A stretch of 64,000 bases of DNA, taken from NCBI RefSeq assembly GCF_029227915.1, contig NC_079877.1, positions 25,817,851 to 25,881,850 on the forward strand. The letters are read 5' to 3'. Under the pieces are notes generated by a model. It did not search any database. It was not told where the DNA came from and saw nothing but the letters and a program-made list of their open reading frames with translations. The translations under genes were made by a program, and so were the position numbers. The stretch's first letter is position 1. Every line of letters begins with the position of its first letter. This document shows positions 11,076 through 22,275 of this stretch, in pieces. The stretch comes from Hydractinia symbiolongicarpus. Taxonomy: Eukaryota > Cnidaria > Hydrozoa > Anthoathecata > Hydractiniidae.

Positions 11076-12224
11076 TTTGTCTCTATATTTTCAATCTCCT
11101 TTTTATTCATCCATCTTATTTTTAATAACACATGCTACCTTTTAACATAACATAATAGTAATTTAAAAATAACAAAACAACTTAGGCATTAATATTTTTT
11201 TTTTTGGCAAGAATAGGGACAATTTCAAGGTTTTCTTTACAGGAAAACTAACAAAAAGACCTGCACCTTTTTTTATTATAGAGGAAGTTATTCTAAAACT
11301 TATTTTTTGATATTTCATCAGGTCTATAGAATCATAAAAAATAGCTCAGTTCCTGAATGTTGTATTTTCTTTATAAACTATATAGCTTCCATTTAACCTC
11401 AAAATACAGAATGCATTTTGTACCGACGGTCTGGGACCAAACAACAATAATTATGCAACTGCATTCGGTAAAAAAAATTCAAAGCTGCATATAGGCTAAA
11501 GGAAAAATTCAGCTGTCATATCTATTATTTCTTTAAAGCATTTTGCTCAGTTTTAAATGCTATAAATCATACCTGGGAAATATTTATTATAAGTACCAAC
11601 AGCGACGAAATAACAAGGTTATGTTAAAACCATGCAAAATCTTACACACACAACTCAAAACAAAGAACTAAGTCACTTTATACAATATCTTTCTAACTTT
11701 ATGAAAGAAGTGAAAAAAGCACCCCAAACAATCATTAAAAATGGATTGGGGAAAACATATAGTTTTCTTTTCCTTTTACAAGAGTCAAGACTTTGATTAT
11801 TTTTTAAAAAGAAAACCATAGTTTTTTAAGTTTTTCTATTAAACATTTACAACTGAATTAAAAAACGTTGTTGCCTTTTGTTCTATGAAATACTAATATA
11901 TAATTCATATGGTTAACTTCATCTTACATATTAATAAAACTACATAAAATTCTGTAGCTTTTTCACTCTATATAAGAACATCTTCAAAAATAGTGTTACA
12001 TTAATTTTTTTCAGAAATTCTGCATTTTTCAGGTAAAAGTGCCTTTTACGGCTTATTTCGACAGTAGTCAAAAAGAGAAATCCACTTAGACAGGGTAACA
12101 ATGGAAAAACAGAACTGTCCCTTAAATTTCGATGACGTCAGCCAAGTCTCACAAATGTCCAAAAAAAGAAATTCTTTGGAATTTTTTTGACTGTAGAGCT
12201 TTTAACACTGACGAAGAAAATGCA
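11076..12224. other. No gene seen; 5' flank of DCUN1D
   Basis: AT-rich sequence that should contain the DCUN1D promoter and 5' UTR. No TATA box or CpG-rich block is evident. It ends at the left edge of duplicated unit A. Confidence 0.4.
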
Positions 12225-12288
12225 TAGGATCATGTACTTTTGACAAACAATTGAAGAGATATTGGGGGTTTAGGTGTTTTTGAAACTG

Positions 12289-12326
12289 TCAATGCATTCA
12301 GATTGACTTCAATCTGAATGCATTGA
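12289..12326. repeat. Perfect 18-bp inverted repeat (hairpin)
   Basis: Arms TCAATGCATTCAGATTGA and its complement with a 2-base CT centre. The same hairpin is at 31256-31293 in unit B, unchanged. Confidence 0.85.
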
Positions 12327-12694
12327 CGTCACACTGTAATGTCATAAGGATTAAAAAAAAAGACATAAGATTTTCAGCGAAATCAAAGAAAAACGAAGAT
12401 ATCCACTTTGGCGGTCAAAGACAGACACAAAAACCTGATAATTTTTTTATTTTAAACACTTACTGGGTGTCATTTTAACATATACTGCAATGAGGGTTCT
12501 TGAATTGTTAGGGGTTGTTTCAGATTGCTGTAATTTTATAAAGTTTGCTTTGAAAATTTTAAGGCCATATTTGTTAATTTAAGTGCATTGGAGAAAAGAT
12601 GATCATCAATAAATAAACAAGTTTTGCTAGGATCTGTGAAATTCATTTTAAACCTGATGGATTTAGCTATCACATAACCATTAGGCATGACTTA

Positions 12695-13082
12695 GGCCAC
12701 CTCTAAAATATGTTATGTTTGCGTCCTGAAGACCGGTCGGTTGGGCGTATTTTTTCCGGGATTTTCAGATGGGGCAAAATTCGTTCCCAGGGCCAAAAAA
12801 CAGTATAGCGCCACTCAACATCGTATGCAGACCCTTTTTTCGCCGCCCTGTCTGTAAACTTGCCATGAGTACCCTACAGAAATTAATTTTTACGGGAATT
12901 AATTTTCGCGAGTTTTTGTCAAATTTAGGAAAATTAGTTCTCACAAATTTTGTTTTCAAATATACATATCTCGTTTGGATCAAAAAGCTTTCCGGGTTTT
13001 TTCCGACTTACCCACTCGGGTTTTTATTGCCAAAAGTGAGTCGGTCGGAGGACGCGAACATAACATATTTTTGAAGGCGGCC
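12695..13082. mobile_element. ~390-bp MITE (unit A copy)
   Basis: Inverted ends share AAATATGTTATGTT and GCGTCCT (left from 12695, right to 13082). Open frames inside occur on both strands in overlapping positions and have no family features, so they are not taken as genes. The exact ends and target duplication are uncertain. Confidence 0.55.
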
Positions 13083-14389
13083 TTTTACAGGGTGCTTTTT
13101 TAAAAAATATCACAATAGAGGGTTCTCTTGAATATACGTTATCCCTCACTGTAATATCCTAATCTTTACCGCAAAAGCTCTAGGTTTAAAAGCATTATAA
13201 TTAAAAACTCAAACTAAACAAAAAAAATGGACTTGAAAGATTATTTTCCTGCAGTTTTTCCGATTTTGTACTTTTCCCTTTTTAGAAGTTTTGAGTACTG
13301 TGCAGGAGGGAGAGTAATGGCCATCCTGTCCTGTTTAGCTACATATTGACTTAGGGAGATCCCTACTTACAGGAAAGTCACAAAGTATGGCTCTCACTCA
13401 TCTCTAGCTAGAGTGCAGACATAATTAGGGGTCTGTGTATCTCAAAATGACCATTTAATACTCTAGGACTCCCCATCTAAGCCATAGTCCTTTCTGTGAA
13501 TAATAAACAGGGTATATACCTGAAAATTTGTGAGTCTAGCCATGTAAAATATGCACATCTCTCTCTCTTCTTGTTGGTGACAATTTCTTAGCTATAAATC
13601 TTAGTGGAAACAGAAATCACTACATCGCTACCTGTGTACTTAGCTATGTACATAGGAAAACGACTTATTCACCCTCTTTGCACATCCAGACAAGCACATA
13701 GTTACCCAGTCATGCCAACAGAGGGATAAACGTTAGACAACAAGAAGCAAAGAGACGTTGATATTGTGTCGCTCACAGCAGCGGTTACCATTATGAGATT
13801 ATTTATCACACAAAACTTTTGTCCAGCAAATTTATTTACAACACAAGACAGAACTTTTCGTCATTTTTGCCCGACAAGTTTTTTTTTAAGTTTTTTAATC
13901 GGTTTCATACACTTTTCCATTTACTTTTAATTCCTTCAAAGAGATACTTTACATACTTTTTTATGTTACTATTTTATGTTATTGAAAATAATGCAACTAT
14001 TTTTTCTAGGAAAACAATTGAATTTTACACTCAAGCACGTGTTTTTGCCCTCGACCCCTTATTATCATTTCAACCAACACTGTTCCTTTTAACGCTATAT
14101 TTAAAAATTGTGTTTTCATATTCAAAAAGGCCTGCAAATATTTCTTTCTCTGTTTCTACGCTTACCAAAAACTCAACCACGAACTTAGGGCTGAATGGCT
14201 CTTGCCTCAACATCTGCGGCCCTTGTAAGATTTGAAACGAACACTATAGATCTCTTAACGCTATTGACCTCAACGTGGCGATTATCAAAAAATGCAATAC
14301 AAATTCTGATAGGAACGCGCATATTAAATTCTATTATTCTAAAACGAAAATGGAGAAATGCACCATTTTTAATCGACTTATTATTGCAT

Positions 14390-15310
14390 TAGGAATAATT
14401 TACGACTTCTTTTTGAAGGGCGACAAAAATAGCACAGAAGGAGCCTTTTGTAGTGCGGAGGCTATTGTCATAAAACATTCCGAGGTCTTTCTGAAAAATC
14501 AAGGTAATTGTTCGTTTTTTTGATAACTGGTTTTCACCCATGAAAGTAATGCTCCAGTTAAAATCGACCGGAATATTGAATCGTTTAAATGACTGTCTGC
14601 TTACGTCAGACAAGGATTTGAAAATGGAATAACATGAATCATTTTGCTACAGGCACAGATGTTAATTCTCGTCTTTAGCTGGTGAAGTAGTTTAACAACA
14701 AATGTGTCAACGTAGATTCAACATTTTCAGAAGTCCAAGCTCAGGGAGAAGTCAGATGCTGGGATGCCAAAAAGAAGCAATATATCCAACTAACTGCTCC
14801 TGATATGATGGCTGACTACAACAAATCAATAAGTTAATTTAGCTGATATGTTGATCTCTCTTCATCGGAAAGAATTGTCTCCAAGAAAAGATGGTGCCTG
14901 AAAGTAATATTTCATCTCGTTGATATATGCAAAGTCAATGGCTGATGGTTATTATACCGGCGACAGTGTGAGCAAGAAGCAATACAGAACAAAAATCAAA
15001 AGACTTCGCTAAAATTTAATGCAAAATTAGCTACAGCACTACGCCAATCTTCTAAGCCTGTTTGTGTTGCAAAACCAAACAAGAGAAGATCACTGCCTCC
15101 TCCTCCTCTGTGTAGAGGGAGAAAATGTTACATGCCTTACCAATACTAGATGTGCGATATGATATGGTCGATCACTTTCCAGAATTTAGAGGAATGAAAG
15201 GAAAATGCTGTTTTTGTTCAGCGGGATACAGTTTTGTAAAAGATGTCTAGTATTGTTATGTGTACGGAAGTATCAAAATTGTTTTTATAATTCTCACCAT
15301 TAGATAATCG
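14390..15310 (+). pseudogene. piggyBac-type transposase remnant (unit A)
   Basis: Successive broken frames keep the order of a piggyBac/PGBD transposase. They are a block ending KNQGNC before FFDNWFSPMKVMLQLKSTGI (the DNWF catalytic region, ~14505-14570), VRCWDAKKKQYIQLTAPDMM (~14753), LADMLISLHR (~14840) and a C-terminal Cys-rich zinc-binding segment (HFPEFRGMKGKCCFC, ~15172-15220). Stops and frame slips separate them, so it is inactive. The N-terminal part and the element ends were not identified. The same remnant is in unit B. Confidence 0.75.
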
Positions 15311-16621
15311 TTCTGAGTTGTAAAATTTAAATCAAACCGGCAATTTCTGGACCCTGAATTGTTAGGCAATGATAAGAACATAAAATCATAATTTTTGTAT
15401 CATTGCCATAATGCTTCACCCATGACGGGTTAAGAAACAATAGATTATAAAATCTTGAACCAGACTAGATTTAACGCTATCGGAGATTGCAAACGACATG
15501 GGTTATGCCAAGTAGCTACAAGAAGAACTTCGTGCTAGAAAGAATCAATTGATTGTGAGACGAATTACAGAAACTATCAGAAATCGTTTAAACGGATCCT
15601 TACACAGCATGCACGTCATTTGTAAGTCATTTGTAAGTGTTTTCCATCACAGAACGAATTATGTGATACGGTTTGGTTACCTCAACGTGACTCCACAAGC
15701 TTCGTAGAATTACAGCTAAGTTGTTGTGCAATGTTTATAACGATGTAAAGAAAGAACCTGTTGGAAGATTTGGATGGTGGCTGAAGGTTTACCAACATTA
15801 AGACACTTGTCGAAAGAAGCTAAACTAGACATAACAGCATGGGGTTTTGGGCGACAGGCGAGATGGCATTTTTTGACATCGAGGTTTTTAACTCGATAGC
15901 AAAAAAATTTATACAGGCAAACTGATCTAAGGAAAAATAACAAAAATATGAAAAAAACAACAGAATCTTTGGATTCGAACACGCCACTTGTTTACTCTGT
16001 AACCTGTAGAATATAGATTAGAATGCAGGGAATTCTACAGGAGGCTACCAGTAATGATTCGGAGTAAATACGAAGTGATAGTGAAACCGTGACATACATC
16101 AGCGGAAAAGTTGCGCCGTTAATGTTTATTTTAGCCTCATTCCGTGAAAGTATAACAATAAGAGATGAATGTGTTAATGAAAATGAACCGAACTTTACAC
16201 TACTGCTCAACATTACATAAAATAGCTGCTGACCATTGTTGTATGTGAGGACCTCAATCTAGTCGCCAGGGCTTGTTCGTCTAAATATAAAAAGCTTAAC
16301 AAGCCCTGGGGACGAGGTTGGCGCGGATTTGTAAATTCATTAACAGTGGTCCTGGATAAAAAAATCAGCGTTGTGTTTACACAGAATTAACAAATTCATG
16401 TTTTTTATTTGAAAGTGACAGTGTCAGCATTATTATTATTTGCGAATGTTTCCACAGCATGAAACACTCAAGTTCATTTTTTTTCCTAATTCGCTTTGCT
16501 GAACCAATGAAAGCGAAAATCCATAGTTACAATTTCATGGGTGTTCGAAATAATGAAACAATTACTGCTCGTAAATTATATTTGCAGAAAACCATTACAT
16601 CAATTGATCATAGGGTAAATG
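15311..16621. other. Non-coding stretch, partly unit-specific
   Basis: Segments at ~15377-15690 and ~15960-16080 have no counterpart in unit B, which carries different sequence at 34075-34180. No gene is seen. An AATAAA on the minus strand at 16404-16409 lies ~215 bases beyond the stop of the secreted-protein gene and may be its poly(A) signal. Confidence 0.45.
16266..16320. repeat. Fragment of a palindromic mini-MITE family
   Basis: CCAGGGCTTGTT and its inverted copy AACAAGCCCTGG, followed by GGACGAGGTTG. The end matches the 84-bp element at 40578-40661. A diverged version is at ~34620-34672 in unit B. Confidence 0.6.
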
Positions 16622-18524
16622 TTAACACAAGTTCTTTGTAGGGTTAATATCTAAATAAATATGTTGCGAAGAAACTGAAGGCTGTGAAACTGATCGATCG
16701 TCCAAACATAGGGGCCATTCAATTCCAGGCTGGAAAAATTTCTAAAATATAAAAGTTTAACAGAAGATAAAGTTTGTATTCTTACACCAGGGTGGGGATA
16801 TGTGCTGTATCAGTCACTTACTCTCAGCAGAGCATTTGGGGCGTACTCTAGTCTGCCAGTGGGGCTGTTGATATGACCTCCCATTGTCCAACCAAATCCG
16901 TTTAATACACCTTTGTTGTAAAGCAAAAACAAAGGCACAAAATCGGAGCAGTTCATATTCGCAGTCATGTTGAAAAAATAATGGCGACCTAAAAAATAAA
17001 TGCGAATTATGTGCGTGTCAATAAATATTTATCCAGTACATTCTTTTTTGCTTCTGGTAGCTTACCCATAGCTGGAACACATCCCCCTTTGTTCCACAAT
17101 GTTCCATACATCCAGCTTTCTTTCAATGGTACGTTGATGAGAGATCCATCAGGCATCGTCTTATTACTGTTAAGGATCATAAGTCTGTCTCCAACCATTC
17201 TGGTATTTCTACGAATTTTCTTGTTGCAAATATTTTGTGGGTCAGTAAAGTAAGCGGTTAAGTAGCGTGCGCCGGTTTTTCCCACAATGAAAGGTGGGAA
17301 GCGATTAAACTGATCGATTTTGTTTGCAGCAGAAATCTACAAAAAAATAGAACATTAGATCGGTTGATCCAAGTCAGGCAATCTCTGTAATTTTAGGATG
17401 TCACAACATACCTCCATTTGTATGCCAGCAATATGCCCGTGAACATCAAAAAGAAGAAGAGTTGCTCTGTCCCAGTCCTTTTCATTACCGTTTTGTCTGT
17501 ACACGTAGCGTTGGCCAACGTAAAACAAGTCATCTGGAAAGAAACAGTTTATTGCAGCTCTTTAGTTTTACTTTACACCGCCTTCAATAACATGACTTCG
17601 TCCTTAGAATGGGCGTAAAATCAGTATAATTGATGGTGAATAACCTCATGGGATATAAAAACAACTTTTGGGCAAAGAGAAAGGTTAAAATGATTTATTT
17701 GAGAATAACCTTTGCACCCGTCTTCTTCCTTTTCCCAACCAGTTCGTCTTGCTTGTTGAGTACGCATCGGCAACTTCGTAAACTTTCGATACGTTACTAC
17801 AAAAACAAGTTGTGTTACAGTTGCATATGTGAATTTATCCACAGGTCACCAACCAGTTTTTATTAAAAAGTTAAATGCACGTACAGTTTCTTGTAAAGTG
17901 TCTCATGCTCCAAAAACTTACCTGATAATTCTCTCCACAAAGGGAAATCTAAATAGAAAAGATAATTAAACCTCATGTAAAAGGGGAAGCAGTGAGCCTT
18001 ATACACTTTAAATAAATATTCAATGCAGTACTAACTTTTCTTCATGGGCTTTTTGCATTTCGAAACTCGTCTTCTTCGCCCTGAAAGTCTTCGAAAAGGA
18101 TTCCACGCATCATGACTGTGAGATGAATGCTTAGTTTCATGTGTTTCGTCCATGTGTTCATCGACATCGTAGTCATCTATTTCGTTGTTGACGTAAATTT
18201 CACCGTCGAATCGGTATGCTAAAATGTTTAAAATATTATGGCCGGTGGGATAAATTGATTGACAGTTTGTCTTCGTGTTTAAACAATCAAACTAACTTCT
18301 TGCTTAGGCAAAACTCCATGATACAAATAATTTTTTTCGTAGTAGGGTCATCAGTTTTTGGGCGAAATCTTTAAAAGCACACGAGTTGCAGTAAAAACAA
18401 AAGATGCTGAAGCATGATTACATCTATAGCGTTTTTATTTTATATTTTTTTTATAAAAAAAGGGAATAACATACTTACCGTACGACGCTGCAAAAACCAA
18501 CAACAAAAAGAAAATCGTGTACAT
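16622..18524 (-). CDS. Secreted protein of unknown function, 8 exons, intact (unit A)
   Basis: Exons: 18524-18479, 18218-18036, 17948-17922, 17796-17710, 17533-17412, 17336-17066, 16988-16822, 16741-16622; all GT/AG, phases consistent, 1023 nt, 340 residues. Exon 1 is a signal peptide (MYTIFFLLLVFAASY). Next come an Asp/His-rich acidic stretch (YDVDEHMDETHETKHSSHSH), a dibasic region (RRLSGRRRR) that could be a processing site, and a conserved-looking body (RRTGWEKEEDGC, LFYVGQRYVY, LLLFDVHGHIAGIQ, MYGTLWNKGGCVPAMG, FVPLFLLYNKGVLNGFGW). There are few cysteines and no membrane segment after the signal. I recall similar layouts in invertebrate uncharacterised proteins but cannot name a family. 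If intron 7 were not removed, translation would stop four codons later at TGA. Confidence 0.85.
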
Positions 18525-18562
18525 GTTTACCCGCCACTGTTCAACAGCTTGACTTAGTGAAA

Positions 18563-18570
18563 CTTTTATA
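18563..18570 (-). promoter_or_regulatory. TATA box of secreted gene A
   Basis: TATAAAAG on the minus strand, ~40 bases before the ATG at 18524, so the 5' UTR would be very short. The same box is at 36482-36489 in unit B. Confidence 0.6.
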
Positions 18571-18599
18571 TCATCACTACAGAACGAGATGTTCCGCTC

Positions 18600-20019
18600 T
18601 TTGCAGATCTCTTTGTACTTGGTAAATTACCGACTACTATATTAGCGTTTGTAATAGTCATTTATTTTTTTAAAAAATGCACGTCCCTTTTAACTATATT
18701 TGTTCTCTCTTGAAGTATTGTCCCTAATTGGCGTTTATATGTCTTTTGCAATTCTAAAACTTCGTAATTTGGACAATAAAATTTATGATGCGCGATCATC
18801 TAAAATACCAATATGAGAATCATTAGCATAACTTGAAAAAAAGATGAAAATTTTTTTCCAACATCTTCTTAATTAATGTTGTACTCGAAATACTTGCTTA
18901 ACTTTTTCTTAAACTTGGTCACGAAAAAAAGATTACCTTTTTTTTTCAAAAAAAAAAAGCTTTTTTGATCTGGGTACAAAGAGTTGAAAAAAGAATATGT
19001 TAAGTATAAAACTTGTATTTGTGATAGATAGCGAACTAATTCAGGTGTCTTTAATGGCTTAGGTACGAAATGATGTCACAATTAGTGTCACTTTAAATCC
19101 ATGGGCTGCTTGTATGAGAGGCGGAAGGGAAGATTGCTGAGACGTGACGTTTACCAGGATCCCGCCCTCATCAATATTTGTACTAAAACTCACTTTGTGT
19201 GTATATAGGAATTTTTGTCCCCAACAATTTTGTTTTGTTCCGGTTAAGCGAGATTCTGTTTAAGCTAAACAGGATCCCAGCGCGGCTTGGACGTTTTTCC
19301 GATATAAACACACCGTCCCAGGACGAACAAGATAACTTCTCCGTATTTCAATTGATAGAAAAAAAACATAAACGGACATTTTTTCCATGTACGGCGTGAC
19401 AAAAATTGTCCGGGTCTACGTGCTGCCCCGGTAATAGTCTTACTCTTCCCATCACATAAACAACCGCTTACTCAAAATGATTTTATGCGACTTCAGGGTA
19501 CATGACTCTTGTTCAATGCGGTCTAAACGATAGAAGTTTTACTCTAGTAGGCAGCCGTTGCACGACTCTTTTCATTGCCATGCTCCAAGCCAAGTCGAAG
19601 TAGATATAGTGTAAACTGGTTTCTGGAAGAAGCTTCTCATTGTTTAACGCCTTTTTCTCGTGTTGGGTATTTTATAGGTTTCCATGATCTTATTGATTTC
19701 ACGCAAATTGTGGCCATTTTTTTTTTTATTTCTGTTAATGATTGCAGAAATTAGGCTGGTTAAGCCATACACTGTTCCTATTAATACTAAGCTCTAAATA
19801 GCTATCAGGATCTTGGTATACGGTTGAAAATCGTGTAGACATGGTGTAATACTAAGCTCTAAATAGTTCCAGCTTTAGTGTGAAACAATATAATCTTTTC
19901 GATGTAGAGAAAAGGAAAAGTTTTTTCTTGTCCATATTTTTGATCATTTCGTTGACGTTGGTGCTTTTTACCCCGCGACGGTCTCGCTACTTTATATTAA
20001 TGTTAGTAAACCATGTACT
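18600..20019. other. Non-coding spacer upstream of secreted gene A
   Basis: No gene seen. It contains a short inverted repeat (TCTGTTTAAGC/TAAACAGGATCC region near 19255-19275) within a CG-richer block at 19120-19430 that looks like an old repeat, but no ends could be defined. Shared with unit B (36520-37930). Confidence 0.4.
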
Positions 20020-20460
20020 TTATCAGGGAAAAACAATCGGGGGAAATTTTTGTCGGGTTAAAATTTAGTCGGGAAAAAATTAAGTCACTTTTCCCCGACT
20101 AATTTTTCAAATAAGTCACTTTTTCCCCGACTAATTTTTGATATTTCTGTAGATAATCTCACATATCCAATCATTCTTTTAATTTATCTAAGTATGTTTT
20201 TTATACAAAAACAACTACGAGAATAAGCACAAAAATCTAGTTCAAAACAATTATGTCGTTTTTTGAACTAATTGATCCTCTCCTGATTTTTAGTTTAGGA
20301 TAAAAGAAAAAAGTCGGGGTAAATTCTTAGTTTGGTATTAAAAAATTGGGTAAAAGTACAAGTAGGGGAATAAATAATCAGGGGAAATTTTAGTCGGGGA
20401 AAAATTAAGTCACTTGCAAAAAGTGAGTCACATTTCCCCGGCTTTTTTTTCCCTGATAAG
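20020..20460. mobile_element. ~440-bp MITE (unit A copy)
   Basis: Inverted ends TTATCAGGGAAAAA (left from 20020; right ends at 20459-20460). The body is full of short TTTCCCCGACTAA/TTAGTCGGGGAAA repeats, also mostly inverted. It has no coding capacity. Shared with unit B at 37931-38378, so it predates the duplication. The target duplication is not clear. Confidence 0.65.
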
Positions 20461-21605
20461 GTATACGTAAATGTAGATACTTCTGTAAAGTCGCGAATAA
20501 TACGTTGATTTGGCATTATTGCTTTCATACTAAGATTCGCATGAGGCCTATGGATATTTCTATGCCGTCGAAGTGGCAACCTATTCTCGTCTCTAGCAGT
20601 TAAATAGTTAGTTTTAAGTCAATCATCCTACAATAACAGTACAGTAAGGAGTTTCCTATTAACTTCCACAATATAGAGCGGTTACTTTTAACTCATAGGA
20701 AGCATGATTGATAAGAGTGTTTTAAGCCTCCCCTACTATGCTATTATTTTACCTTCTACCAGAAGAAATTGGTGTTCTGTTAGTCATTGCTTAGTTCGCC
20801 TCTCATTTAAAAACATGATCATCCTGTATTTTACCTACTATATAATAACGCGCGTCTGGCTGATCTTTCCTCGTGTCATTATTTTGTGCTAACTGTAGGG
20901 AAAAATAAATATTTTGCACCACACAAAATTAAGTGTTTCGCAGGATTAATGTTCGAGGATAAGCAATATAGATTATAACTCTGGAATTTATAGGCTGTGC
21001 ACACCAATTGATTATCTTAATGACAGCCAAATATTGCCAGAATCAAATTTTTAAATTAATAAACCAACCAGCTTTTAGATTAAGGAAAATTTTAGTTTTT
21101 ATTTAGGTTTTGGGTAAATAAGGAAACTTTTTGCAATACTTCTTGCTTATCACTAACTCGAAAAATATTTCCAACGTGATTGGCTAAGAAGAGATAAATA
21201 AAATATCTCATATTTTACATGTAAAATATGACCGAGCAAAATTTTCAGGAGTCTGGGTAACGAGAGAAAAATCAAAAAATGTATAACAAAGCTCGTATAG
21301 TTAAACAAAGCTTTTTTTCTTGATTCCGTCTGTTTTTTCTATTTTATTAGCTAAAATTTTCTACGCAAAGGCTATTAAACATCTCTGTAAAAATGTTTTG
21401 TATTTTACAAAACTTAATTTTCAGAAGAAACAATCTACACTTACGTGATAGTCACGGTTAATTAACTTTTTTTGTTTGTTTCATCTTTTAACTCCCTTGT
21501 GGACCTAAAGGCTCGGGAAAGAACCAGAAAAAGTATCAGGACTTGTTTTTTTTGTTTTTCTGTGGATTTAGCCGAGTAAAGTAGTCTAAATCTGTCGATG
21601 CATTA
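20461..21605. other. Non-coding spacer
   Basis: No gene seen. A short palindrome (CATATTTTACATGTAAAATATG region, 21208-21230) is shared with unit B. Confidence 0.4.
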
Positions 21606-21800
21606 AGGGGGATTTTCACGAAGCGAATCGAACGCCGAATTCGACGGCGAATTGTGTCTGAGCTGCTAGTTTTTGACCAATCAGAACGCGGTTAACTAAT
21701 GTAAACAATGACTTTGGCGCCTAATTAATTTTGTCGTGAAAATTAAAAAGCGAATTCGCCATCGAATTCGCCGTTAAATTCGCTTCGTGAAAATACCCCT
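21606..21800. mobile_element. 195-bp Harbinger-like MITE, unit A only
   Basis: Ends AGGGGGATTTTCACGAAGCG and the complement of AGGGGTATTTTCACGAAGCG. TTA stands on both sides (21603-21605, 21801-21803). Unit B has a single TTA at the matching site (~39470-39480) and no element, giving a clean empty site. A 3-bp TTA target is typical of PIF/Harbinger. Confidence 0.9.
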
Positions 21801-22275
21801 TTAGGGTGACTTAGACACGAAACAAACGAACATGTTTTTAGGCATTATTCTGATCAACATTTCAAGAACTGCAGCAGAACCAATGAATAACCAAATTTCA
21901 ATAGATTGTATAAGGACCGGATTTTTAACATCAATTATTTTTTGCATCTGCCAAATTGAATTTTTTCCAGAGACTTATAATTGAATAAATTGACAATATA
22001 GGTCAATAAAAATATATTTGTTAAAAAAAAATTTAAAAAATGTTATGTACTTAACAAAACACATAAAAAGAAGCTTTACAATTTTAAAAAAGGTTCCTGA
22101 TTTTCTTTATAATTTACAAACTTTATATAATAAACTTAGAAAAGTTCCTAATCATTTCAATTTGATAACCTTACTCTGTATGACTTTCAATTCTGTTAAC
22201 TCTCTGAGTAGAATGCTCACATGTTTGGTAATAACATCCATATCATATTATCCATTAATCCATATCATAAACTGT

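Noticed and set aside
12765-13074. Overlapping ~100-codon frames on both strands, partly kept in unit B (31732-32101)
   Set aside because: They lie within a MITE with inverted ends; conservation is explained by the duplication.
13819-14235. 138-codon frame with a match in unit B (32508-32924)
   Set aside because: No start context, family motif or splice structure; next to the piggyBac remnant and only ~3% diverged, so openness in both copies is weak evidence. Could be antisense to the lost transposase N-terminus.
14389-14613. 74-codon minus-strand frame kept in both units
   Set aside because: It is the antisense of the piggyBac DNWF region on the plus strand.
16812-16822. Ending the secreted gene at the in-frame TGA after exon 7
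   Set aside because: A strong GTAAGT donor precedes it and a well-formed acceptor plus 39 in-frame codons follow at 16741; kept as a minor alternative.
20295-20579. 94-codon minus-strand frame shared with unit B
   Set aside because: Spans the end of a MITE made of CCCCGACTAA repeats; no protein features.
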